From Blastomyces gilchristii SLH14081 (Eukaryota; Ascomycota; Eurotiomycetes; Onygenales; Ajellomycetaceae): 64,000 nucleotides of DNA. Of the stretch, positions 1 to 10,026 are shown in pieces. The position numbers were made by a program, and so were the translations under genes. How positions within the stretch are numbered: the first letter of the stretch is position 1; each line of letters starts with the position of its first letter. Below the pieces are notes generated by a model. It was not told where the DNA came from. It saw only the letters and a program-made list of their open reading frames with translations, and did not search any database. The stretch covers positions 1,309,405-1,373,404 of the forward strand of contig NW_003101681.1 in assembly GCF_000003855.2 (NCBI RefSeq), written 5' to 3'.

Positions 1-1292
1 CAACCACAACCACAACCACAACCACGAGTAGCAGCACAATCAACACCATCAACCGCCGCCTCTGCTACTCCTACACCAACCACCGCAGCAAACCCTGAGT
101 CCTCAAACCCTTCAGATCCCAATAACAATCCGTCGGCTTCGGCTATCCCCGCAAACAATAATGACGCTGCCAACCCGGATACCAACCCTGATACCGAAAT
201 GAGCAATAGTAATAAGAATAATACTAATACTAATACCAACACCAATAACAGCAGCCCCTCCATGGCAACGAATCCGGATATCACGATGAGCGGGACAAGT
301 GAAGCTACAACGGCGCCTACTACAGCTACCAGCCAGCAGTCTATGTCCACGGCTGCGACGACGATGACGACAGCACCAGCACCAGCACCAGTACTGGGCA
401 CTGGCACAAGCACGACCGCAGCACCGGGAGGAATCATTGCACCGGGAATCCCAATAGATGCTGCAGTGAACCCTGTGGCAGCTGCGCCAGTGCTGCCGCC
501 GTCGAAGAAAGATACGAGCCTACGGGAGTTTCTGGGACAGATGGATGAATATGCGCCTATTGTGAGATTCCTATTGCTTCCTGTTCCCCTTCTCATCTTC
601 TCCTGCCAGCTTCCAACTTGTTTTGTTACAAACCTGTTGCCATTTGGAACGTTTATCCTCATGGAAAAAGATAAAATATATATCCCCTCGCTTGCCCTGC
701 GAAATAAAATAATAGTAATAAAGAAAGACTATATATCTCACCCCATCATGCCTATAATTCCTCTTCAACTAACAAAACCAAAACCCCATAGATCCCCGAC
801 GCCGTAACAGCACACTACCTCACCCTCGCCGGTCTCCCGCCGCCAGGCAACGGCCCAAACCAAACCCCACCACACCTCGCCCGCCTCCTCGCTCTCGCCA
901 CACAGAAATTCGTCGCCGACATCGCCGCAGATGCCTACCAATACTCCCGCATCCGCAGCTCCAATACTTCCTCCTCAAATAATCCCATGGGCGCCATAAA
1001 CCTCTCGACAGGCTTGGCGCACGGGGTAGCTGGCGCTGGCGGAGGTGTAGGCGGCGGTGCTGCGGGGGTAGGGGCGGGTGGAGGGACGGCTGCAGCCGGT
1101 GGCGGTGGGAATGAAGGGGTAAAGGGGAAAGGGAGCAGTGCGACTGGATTGCATCTGGGTGTTCAGAGGCCTGGGTTTGGAGGTGGGGGGCAGGGGGGAC
1201 AGCAGGGGCGGACTGTGTTGACGATGGAGGATTTGGGAATGGCGGTTGCGGAGTATGGGGTTAGTGTGAAGAGGGGGGAGTTCTATCGGTGA
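1..1292 (+). CDS. TAF10: TFIID/SAGA subunit TAF10 (5' partial)
   Basis: Exons 1-561 and 792-1292 join in phase 0 across a 230-nt GT-AG intron. The frame is open from base 1, so the true start lies upstream; an internal ATG at 199 is in frame. The N-terminal part is low-complexity (QP repeats, then N/T/A/P-rich). The conserved part begins with [17 protein letters not shown] and crosses the intron into [10 protein letters not shown], continues with [15 protein letters not shown], and ends with [18 protein letters not shown]. This is the TAF10 histone-fold family, which pairs with TAF3/TAF8-type partners in TFIID and with Spt7 in SAGA, in the nucleus. Unusual: about 80 Gly/Ala-rich residues lie between the second and third helices. 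The gene converges on rsm19. The family call is firm; the 5' limit is unknown. Confidence 0.93.
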
Positions 1293-2293
1293 TGGTTTTG
1301 GGTTTTTGATGGGAGGTGGTTTTACTTTTAGTGGGATTCCTCATTTTTTCTTGTTTTTGCCTTTCCCCTTTTGTTTTCAATATCCCAGGTTGCTGACTGG
1401 GGGATTGCTTCGGGAGGTGCAGATATTATATTATTACTTTATATATCAAGTCCACAAATCTGGGATGGCGTTTGGGATGCGGTTCAGGCTGGGAAGAAAA
1501 TGGCGGGGTTTACTTTTAAATCATACATTATCATGTTATATCATGGCCATGTCACCTCATATCATGCATGTTTCAGTTTAGTTATGAAGTTCAAATGATA
1601 TATGTCGATAGACTATGCTGAATATTAGCGACAGGGTATAAGAAAAGCACTGGGCCATGGGCACCTGTTGTTTCGCATTGGGGGGTAAGGGTAAAGGAGT
1701 ATGATAGCAACGAAAAGTTTATTGGACTTCTAATATACAATAAAATATATATACATATACAAAGCAGGAACAAGTAAAGAAGAACCTTTTGATTTTTCTC
1801 CCAAAATCAATCCTGGACGCCCGCTCTAAATTTTTGTAGGAAATAGAAAAAACTTTACCGGGCTACACGATCTGAAGCCCCCCCTACACCTCCCTGGGGC
1901 CGTTTGCAAACATCTCTCCTCGCCCGGTCAGCGGCGATGATGAGGTTTCAATACTGCTCACAAGAGATCAGGCGGGGCTCGATATCGCCGCGACATCTCA
2001 TTCCTGCCCCTCTATCCAACCTTCCGCCGCTCCATTTCCATGGTAGATAGGTCGATTGTTGTTGTTGCTGTTGTTATTGCGTGGGAAACAGCACACGGCA
2101 CACCGGGAACATTAAAGGATGTGTTATCTATCCCTCGTCGAAGAAATTGCTCAACATCCATTCCTTCCGCTCCAAACACGAAAATCCCACGACGAGACCA
2201 GCAACAGTAGCAATATCCAAACCGCTACGACTTCAGCGCCCATGTGGACCATACTACCAGCCACACATCCCCCGTTCCTAGGTATATATATAC
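1293..2293. other. Intergenic region between convergent TAF10 and rsm19
   Basis: Normal-GC DNA holding the 3' flanks of two convergent genes. Short open frames here have no recognisable domain and no convincing splice partners. I see no RNA gene or repeat. Confidence 0.6.
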
Positions 2294-2368
2294 TTAATTC
2301 TTGGAATGCTCATATCTGAACCGCTTCCGTGTCCTAACGCCAAACCACGAGGAGTTAGTAAGCCAAAC

Positions 2369-2431
<63 letters not shown>

Positions 2432-3003
2432 GAAAAGAAAGCAAAAAACAACATACTGCGAAAACTCCCCCAACTTCCTCCCCACCATCTCATCGGTAAT
2501 ATACACCTCATTGTACACCTTGCCATTATGCACCGCAAACTTCAAGCCGACGAAATTGGGCAGGATCGTCGCAGAGCGCGCTTGGGTCTTTATCGCGGGT
2601 GTGCCGGGCGGTGGAGGCATGGTCTTTGGTAGCGGGAGACTGTTTTGTAGTAGGAGCTTTTGTTTAGCATTGATTCAGGGCTTTTTTCCTGTTTTTCTTT
2701 TCTTTTTCTTTCTTTTTCTTTTACCCCCCTTTTCAGGAGATATTGATCGATTGGGGGGATTTTCGATGACTGTAGGGAAATAGCCCTCTATCTCCTCCGA
2801 ATCGCAAAGCTATATAATAAAGGAAATATAATAAAAAAGAATTGAAGAAACGTACGGGACAATATTCGGGCCTAGTCACACGGGGGTTGCCGGTGGTTAG
2901 AAAAGCGCAGGATCAATGGGGTTGTAGTTAAAAAAAAAGGGGGGAGCTTCTCGAACTTACCCTTCCATACCGATCGCTTCAATAATGCGCGTGTAGGGAA
3001 CAT
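2294..3003 (-). CDS. rsm19: Mitochondrial small-subunit ribosomal protein uS19m
   Basis: Four exons on the minus strand: 3003-2961 (43 nt), 2871-2856 (16 nt), 2639-2457 (183 nt) and 2333-2294 (40 nt). Together they make 282 nt, or 93 codons plus TAA. All donors and acceptors are GT-AG and the phases agree. The start [15 protein letters not shown] runs through the 16-nt microexon (GPNIVP) into [18 protein letters not shown] and ends [17 protein letters not shown]. This is the short S19/uS19 family of the mitochondrial small subunit, which sits in the head of the 37S particle. The length is normal for the family. The last intron (2334-2456) carries a TACTAAC branch site at about 2353-2359 and an unbroken A tract on the plus strand, 2370-2428 (T tract in the transcript). 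The start is supported by homology-like continuity with the family N-terminus. Confidence 0.92.
2370..2428. repeat. 59-nt poly(A) homopolymer in an rsm19 intron
   Basis: An unbroken run of 59 A on the plus strand, lying inside the last intron of rsm19, so it is poly(U) in that transcript. It sits just upstream of the branch site and 3' splice site in transcript order, where it could act as an extreme polypyrimidine tract. Its exact length is likely unreliable in any assembly. Confidence 0.95.
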
Positions 3004-3855
3004 CTCGAATCAGTCTCGTCTTTGCTGACTGCCTGGTATCCTGCCCGTGTATGTCGTATACCGCTTGCTTCATTCCGCCTTTTGTCACTGGAGAATCCGC
3101 CGGGGTCGCAAATAATATTTATCCGATCCCATTATCATCGAGCTTCAGCATTTTGCCGCTTAGCCTAATGCGGCATGACATCCGATCTTCAATAATAATA
3201 CTGTTGAGGGTCCTGGGTTGATCGGCCCTTCTACCAGCAGTGCGCTGGTGGTGACTGAGCTCTTTTGCCCCAGTAGCCTACAAATACTTGTACAGAGTAA
3301 ACTCGTACATGTACATGTATATGCTGTACCATCTTGCCCAGATGTCTAGTTACTAGTCGGTCTACAATACACAATATATGGCTTCACTGTAGCAGGATGG
3401 TCCTTGTGTCCCTTGAGCCGATGAAGAAATTGTTTCATGTAACTATGGTTTTATTTTATTTTGTTTTCCGTTAGTTGTGAGAATAACCAGAATCTAACCG
3501 CCCTCAGAGCGGTGAGGTGTTCGCATGCTCGTTTTCATTATCTCATTATAATCACTAGGAAATATCAACGCTCTATGCAAGTTTTGGGCTTAGGGAATTA
3601 GGATATCGAGAGGGATAAGAGAGTGTTGCTTGTAGGTTGAGGAACGCGGTTTCAAGCAATGAAAAGGGTGAGAAATTTGCCCGCCTTGCCATGCCATAAA
3701 ATAGCGGATGGAATATCAGTTCGTATTCGTTTTATTCAATTGCACGTTCATATCTTTCTTCCTTTTTCTTTCTTTCCTTTTCCATTTTCCTTCTAGGTGC
3801 GCCACAAGTCACAATTGAAATCCACGGCTGTGACCAGCTTTTTTTCTTTTTCTTT
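3004..3855. other. rsm19 upstream region and IPMK 3' flank
   Basis: No gene is seen. It holds the promoter side of rsm19 and the 3' flank of the inositol kinase gene. A self-complementary GTACATGTACATGTA run lies at about 3305-3319, and a similar one recurs at 6314-6331 upstream of arb1. Long CT-rich tracts lie at 3752-3857. Confidence 0.5.
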
Positions 3856-5320
3856 TTAGGCTTCCGCAAGCTCATCCATCATACGCACTAAGCTTCGAAT
3901 CCCCAGCAGTGCATTTTCATCCGGTCCCTGCCCAGGCGTCCATGTTGCATGGGCAAAATCGATGAAGCGGATATCCTGGACTTTGTGCGGTATTTCATCT
4001 GCGTCTTCGTCGTCTTCTTCTTCTCCTACTCCGTCGATGTCAAAATCAATTTCCCCGAGGTTGTTAGGGTTGATCTCGAGCTTAATGCCGCCTGGTGTGA
4101 TTGATTCCCCATCCACCTTCATATCGACGATCTGCAAGGTTGAGGAGCCCCCAGGAATCTCTATCTCGTATTCAGCCTCCGATTCCGATCCGTCGTCTAA
4201 TTTATTACCATTATTTCCTTGAGTTTCGGCGTTACCTTCCCTGACGAGAGCTTCCTCCAACGCTTCTGGATCCCCTTCGTAGACAATCAGGACGCTGGAG
4301 GAGTACATTCTGCTCTCCTCCGCCTCAAGAACTGCCTGCATAGCGCGTAACCTTTCCGCTATTCTCTTGGCGATCAATTTCGACCTATCGATTTTACCCT
4401 CCTTGGCGCCATCGAGGAATGTCTCGAAGCCTTCCTTAACGTTGTCCACGTTGAATGAGCGACCATACCACTTGTCATACCGCCTGTACCCATCCACGGT
4501 CTCGACAACGATTTGTTTCGATTTAATGGTGTCATGTGATTTCGTTTGCGTAGTTCCGAGAACCTTTTCCTCTTTTTCCGCATTCTCACCAACCCATATC
4601 TTCATCCCGGCGATGCGGAATCCTAACACAGAACTCGTAGTTTCTAAAGATACCTGCTCCAACCTAGCCCTTTTAGCAGGAGCAGCATCGTCCGCCCAGA
4701 GTCTGGCGCCAAGCTTTACGTCCAAGACGTTTGGTCGCTTAAAACCTGCCGTCACATTCTCAAGCACTATCGATACGCTGCTGGTGATCTTCTGTCCCTG
4801 GGACGGAAACCATTCGGCGGGCTCTTTATGCGAGGCGACGGCAACTGGCACGGTAACAAGATCGGGCTTTCTACCAAGCTCCGGAGTCAGAGGTGAATCC
4901 GTGCCGGAGGATGAAGTCGCAGACGGGTCCACAGCGGCAGTAACTAAAGAGGTCCTGCTTTCGCTTGTTGGGATTTCAAGGACATTTGCGGGCGTAGGGT
5001 TGGATAGAGTGCCAATGAACTGGGGCATAAATTGCTGGAAGCTAGGGTGGTGGAGACTAGACTCGTAGAATTCAATTTCTTGGAGAGTACATGGTTTTGC
5101 GATTAGTGAACCGGAGGGATTGCAGAGCACGCCATCACTGCGAAAGAGAGACAGTTCTAGTCAGCTACTGAGCTTCTTGATACACATATATATATAGATA
5201 CATATATAGTCATTGACGGATAGGAACTTACTGTCCAGCAGCGGCGTGACCAAATGCAACAAAAGTGTCCTCCTCGAGTTTCTGGGCCTTGCGATTCTCC
5301 GGAGCCGAAGCGGAGGGCAT
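3856..5320 (-). CDS. Inositol polyphosphate multikinase (Ipk2/Arg82 type)
   Basis: Exon 1 is 5320-5232 (89 nt) and exon 2 is 5137-3856 (1282 nt), joined across a 94-nt GT-AG intron to give 456 codons plus TAA. The protein starts MPSASAPENRKAQKLEEDTF. It carries the inositol polyphosphate kinase signature PxxxDxKLG (PNVLDVKLG, about residue 165), then KWYGRSF, the SSxLxxYEG block (SSSVLIVYEG, about 310) and the late metal-binding IDFAHA motif (about 419). The family phosphorylates Ins(1,4,5)P3 and Ins(1,4,5,6)P4 towards InsP5; in yeast the protein also sits in the ArgR-Mcm1 complex. At 456 residues it is about 100 longer than yeast Arg82 (355). The extra length is a Ser/Thr/Pro-rich stretch before the signature and an acidic insert between SSLL and IDF (about 320-410). 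The gene is divergent from arb1. Confidence 0.93.
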
Positions 5321-6545
5321 GATAAGACACAGTAACCAATCTGACACTAGCAGAACAAGGGTGTTGGGAGCTCAAACAGGACACAGAATGAGAAGGCTAT
5401 CAACGCATTATGATAGCGGACAACAAAGGGGGAATCAACAGCGAGTATAGCGGGGGGAGAGTTGACAAAGGAGAGAAGGATAACTATTGCAAGCTTTCAA
5501 AAACAAATAAGGAGCGGAAGAGGTTTAAGGAGGAGATGGCTCAGCCGTAGAAGCAGAGGAGAGAAGAGGACAGGAAAGGAGAGGATGGAGAGTTGGGCAG
5601 ATGGATGCATCGCTGATGGCAATCATTAATTGGAATCAACCGGTGAAGCCGAAAGAAGTAAGAAGTCGCTCCAAGCTTGTGACGCATCGGTCGGTATTGC
5701 CAGGTATTGTTTCGTAACTGCCGAGCCTGGAAACAAGCACGCTGTAATTTATCCGGGTATTTCACCGTATTAACTAATTAGTTACATGGGCGCTGCTGCT
5801 TGTGGGAATTGATAGAGACCAGAGAGCCAAAATAGCTATCCATTCATCATCTATCTATCTTCTACTGTATTTCCAACCGGACAGATCAAATGTTGTTTCC
5901 AGGACTGAAGTGTCTAGCTTCTTCGTCCTATTGGCTATTTGAGGTAGAAAAGTGTTACTCAATTCACTTGTGACAATATGGTATGCATCGGGTATCTGCT
6001 GCTGTAACTATGATTTCAGTTGCTGCTACTAACTAGTTACAACTGCTGCTGGTGGTGTGCTAATTCCCAGACGCATGAATACGTTGTTTTCTATTTAAGT
6101 ATTTCTGGAAATGAAGCCTATTTTATTTCCTATCTATATTCCGTTTTCATATTCACTACTGTGCCAAACTATGGAAACCATGGGGGGAAGCATCGAGGTT
6201 GGAGATCTATCCATTTACATGGCAGCCTTGTATAACTTCTGGTTGAAGGCAGCCCTGCATCTACCCTATTCAAATTATATTTCATTAACACTAAGGAAGT
6301 GATACTTTACAAAGTACATGTACATGTACATACACTTGAGTGCATTTACTTGCATTCAGCATGCTTGATAAGCTCTCCCGTTGCTTTCTTCACCAACCCC
6401 CAAGCTTCCTCGTCACATTCGTCTGACAATCTCCAACAACCTGGTCTACCAGGTCTAACTCAACCATTCTCCTCTATCTGCAGCTATTCTTGTAGCTATA
6501 TATCATTTGCTCTACGTTAAAACTACGTCAAGCGTGTCTCGTGCA
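5321..6545. promoter_or_regulatory. Shared divergent promoter region, IPMK and arb1
   Basis: 1.2 kb between two divergent genes, without a recognisable coding region. It must contain both promoters and 5' UTRs. A GTACATGTACATGTACAT run (6314-6331) lies about 215 nt upstream of the arb1 ATG. I cannot place TATA elements with confidence. Confidence 0.5.
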
Positions 6546-8355
6546 ATGGAGACTAAGCCAATCGCACCTCTGCCTGTCCGGGACAAACAAACTCAAGGGA
6601 GTTCAGATTGCCAACAGGATATTGAAGCTAGGGGCCCGACAAATACCCAGACTGCTCGTCCCAACGGTGACAATAATGGCGCTCTAGAGGGAGATGTGGG
6701 TGTTGCTACGAAAAATGGTGAAGAGGAACCCGATACGCTTGAGGGAACAGCTGAGGTCACGGTTGCAAAGAAAAAGAAGAAGAGGAACAAGAAGTCAAGG
6801 GGGAAAAATAAGGCGAGCATCACCCTCTTGTCCTTAATGTGACTCTTCAATGAGTAATAATAACATGTCGTCTGATTTTTATGGTGGATTTAGGGATCAG
6901 GATTCGAAGAATATGTTGCCGACGGCCCTATCACTGTTGCTGAATATGAAGAAAACAAAAATCGCTACGATAGGTGAGCATGACTTCTAAATCACAGGGA
7001 GACACGCGTTCTCATGAGCTGACTTGAATGTCTTGTTTTTTTTTTATCAGATCCCTACCTGCCAAACAGTAAGCTACTGAATGTCGATGTTGGGTTACGC
7101 TGCTTGTTCATGCTAACTCTCTCACAGGCGCCTTGAGACAGCGATACAGCGGTTCCAAGCAAAAAGGAGCATGGATTCAGATCGCAGGAGCGTATTCACA
7201 AAGTACATGTCTTACGGAGGCGTAGACGTAGGGCCGAAAATGTTTGAAGGCAACGACCAACGCGATCTCATGGACAAAGATGCTGAGGACATTCTGACTG
7301 CCACAGCGCAAGCCTCAGTCCCGGAAAACCGTGTTGGCTGGGCTGTGGATTTCGAAGCTGTTGCAAAAGGGTTCCTGTACGTTTAAGTCCAGATTTGCCA
7401 ATTCCAACCTTCCATTTCATGCAATACCTCCTGACGTGCTCTCTCCAACAGGTCATCCGTCCTCCCTCTATATATTGGACTAGAAACCGAAGCACTCGTC
7501 GATATGGCCACCGGGACAATCAGAAACTTTCTAAATTACATTCTACTACATGATGTCTGCCCGGAGTATACCGAGAATATCCTGGCCGCACGTGCGGTCT
7601 GCGACACTGCAAAGGTGGAACTCTGGAAAGCCCAACAAACGAACTGCTGGGCCCCGGGACACTTTAATATGGCCTGTTCAACCTTGTTTGGGGGGTACTT
7701 CTACGGTTTCTACACCGGAGGCCAGGAATGGAGCAACGAAGTTGGTGCAGAGGGCATGGAAGACAGTGTTGCGCGTAAAGTAGTGAAATTTGCCCTTGCG
7801 GGTGCGGGAAGCTACGAGCAGGCTGTTCGTTTCCGTGACCTGGCTAATTTCAATGAGCTAAAGGCTACCTGTGTGGATGAGAATGGGTTTGAAGTTACCG
7901 CCATCGCGCCTGTGGACGGTAATGTGCGGGATTTCTACAAGCAGCATGCTCCGGATCTCCAGCCTATTGGCAAACTTCGAGCGAAACCGTGGCGCAATCC
8001 TGGCTTATCGGAGGAGGATTTACCCCCCGGCCAAGTTTGTGGGACAGAGCCTTCTTCTCCTTCGGTGGCGGATGAGTACGAGTTCTTCGTAGATGAGAGC
8101 ATGCTGCAGTTCTGTTTTGTGGGGATGAAGGTTGACACCACTGTATGGGAATTGAATTGTGGCTTGCACTACTTCGATAATGTGATGGCCGTTTACTGCT
8201 CCTTTTACACCATCTTGCTGAATGAGAGTATGATTGGGTGGAAGGAACCGAGGGATCTTCGTGGTGATGATGAAGTATGGTATAATCCAGGCGCTGCAAA
8301 AGGAGAGGATGATGGTGCAGCTGGAGCTTCGGAGGAGGTTGACGGGGATGATTAA
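6546..8355 (+). CDS. arb1: Argonaute siRNA chaperone complex subunit Arb1
   Basis: Five exons: 6546-6812, 6894-6973, 7051-7068 (18-nt microexon), 7128-7376 and 7452-8355, totalling 1518 nt (505 codons plus TAA). The first ATG in frame is 6546. The protein has an acidic/polar N-terminus, a Lys/Arg cluster (KKKKKRNKKSRGK), then GFEEYVADGPITVAEYEENK, VFTKYMSYGGVDVGPKMFEG and a C-terminal core with GHFNMACSTLFGGYFYGFYTG. This matches the fungal Arb1 family. In S. pombe, Arb1 with Arb2 holds Argonaute and duplex siRNA in the ARC complex and is needed for H3K9 methylation and heterochromatin. Introns 2-4 are GT-AG, but the first (6813-6893) needs a GC donor: no GT in the open part of exon 1 gives the right phase. 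The last 30 or so residues are acidic. The call rests on remembered family features rather than a search. Confidence 0.82.
7051..7068 (+). other. arb1: 18-nt microexon of arb1
   Basis: Flanked by TTTATCAG and GTAAGC. It adds 18 nt, so skipping it would keep the reading frame and remove the six residues around SLPAK. Including it gives the YDRSLPAKQRLETAIQRF join with correct phases on both sides. Confidence 0.8.
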
Positions 8356-8658
8356 GGAATGCAACCAAAAGGGCGCCGGAGGTTAGAGGTAAATGATGTC
8401 CAAAATCACAAAATTAGAAAGGAAAGACGAAAGAGAATCATATCGCGTTGGTGAACAATCGAACTATTCGTACTTCATAGATCTTTTATCATTCTCCAAC
8501 TATAAAATTAGTCGTAGCTCAGTGAGAGTGTTCATTGTTCGCCCATAAAGACAAGAACGACTATTCAGCGTTTTCCATCTGCAAACATTTCATCTCCCGT
8601 CAGAAGACACAGACATACCATCGGAGAGCGCAGTGTAATCCGTAGCCCAGTGTTGCTT
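8356..8658. other. Intergenic region between convergent arb1 and quinone reductase
   Basis: About 300 nt of 3' flank for two convergent genes. Nothing else is recognised. Confidence 0.6.
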
Positions 8659-10026
8659 TCACGGCTTGAGGAGGAGCTTCCCAGTAGTCTTTCGACCCTC
8701 GAGGTCCTATCATCAAAACTATCAGTCAAAAAGATCTTCGTAAAAGTATAGCAAGTAACCAAGTTAGCAAAGAACGGCCTTTACGAGACTTACAATGTGA
8801 GCCTGCGCAACTTCTTCCAGTGGATAAACCTTGTGGATCCTAACTTTCAGTTGACCGGACTTCAGCAGACCAAATAGTTCTTCCGTATAGTGGTCAAATT
8901 CAGCCTGCGTGTAGATGTATGGGAAAACAGTTGGACGGAGAACTTTGATATTCTTCGACGCCAGCAGCCTAAATATATATCGTCTTTCAGCATGCAACAT
9001 ACACACACGCACACAACCAGACGAAGAAAAAGAGGCGATAGTAAAACGGGAGAACACTCACTGGATCTGCAACGGCGGTACGGGCCCGCTGGCATTCCCA
9101 AAATAAACCACCGTCCCTTTTCTCTTCGCAACCTTCAAACTTCCCTCCCACGTATCCTTCCCCACGGAATCGAACACGGCATCCACACCCTCCCCTCCCG
9201 TCACCTCCATCACCTTCTCCGTCCAATTCGCTCCCTGCGCACTCCTATAATCAATAACCACATCTGCTCCAAGCCCCTCCACCAGCTCCACCTTCTCCGG
9301 ACCCCCAGCCGTCGCAATTACTTTCGCCCCAGCCAACTTGACCAATTGCGTCATAAGGAAACCCGCCCCGCCCGCCGCCGCATGGATCAAAATCCAATCC
9401 CCCCTCTTGACCGGATACGCCTCTTTCACAAACGTGAGGGTGGTAAGCCCACTTAGGAACCCCGCGAGGATAACCTCATCCGATAAACCCTCCGGTACGC
9501 GCGCAATGGTCGCCTCAGTTGGGACGGCCGTGTACTCCGCATAGCCGCAATTTTTCATCCAGACCACGCGCTCGCCCACGGCAAAATTCTTCGGGTTAGG
9601 GCCCGGGCCGACGGCGACAATGGTGCCGACGCCCTCACGGCCTAGGATCTCTGGTTTCGGGGCTTTGTAGAGCCCTGTGCGGAAGTAGGTGTCGATGAAG
9701 TTTAGGCCTGAGAGGTTGTTTTTGATCAGCACCTCGCCTTCCTTCGGGGTGGGGACGGGGAGGTCGGTTTTGTATTCGAGAACTTCGGGCCCGCCGATTT
9801 TGGACACTAGGACGCCCTTTTGGGTTGTTGGGATGGACGGTGCTGTGGTAGCCATGGTGCGGATGTGATACTGGGATATCAATGGCGTGTGTTGCTGAGG
9901 AGGGCGGGTGCGGGGTTGGAGTTGTTGGCCAAGTACGGAACCCGCGACGGCTTGAAAATTGCGGGATGGGTTCAATTGTGTTTTTAATGCAGAGAGTCGG
10001 GCAACAGTCGGCACGCTTCGCATCAT
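8659..10026 (-). CDS. Zeta-crystallin-like NADPH:quinone oxidoreductase
   Basis: Three exons: 10026-9062, 8968-8794 and 8706-8659, totalling 1188 nt (395 codons plus TGA), with GT-AG introns of 93 and 87 nt. The protein belongs to the medium-chain dehydrogenase/reductase superfamily, quinone oxidoreductase branch (yeast Zta1). It has the GroES-like N-terminal half (SGLNFIDTYFRTGLY, GREGVGTIVAVGPG), the NADPH-binding AAAGGAGFLMTQLVKLAGAK, and DAVFDSVGKDTW. The end is DLEGRKTTGKLLLKP. The zinc ligands of alcohol dehydrogenases are absent, as expected for this branch. The catalytic part starts near a second Met (codon 58, 9855). The preceding 57 residues are Arg/Ser/Gln-rich without acidic residues, as in a mitochondrial presequence, so two isoforms are possible. 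The likely role is reduction of quinones or enals with NADPH. Confidence 0.92.

Noticed and set aside
2278..2783. Poly-Lys/poly-Phe frames across the A59 tract
   Set aside because: Products of the homopolymer; the region is an intron of rsm19 by phase and branch-site evidence.
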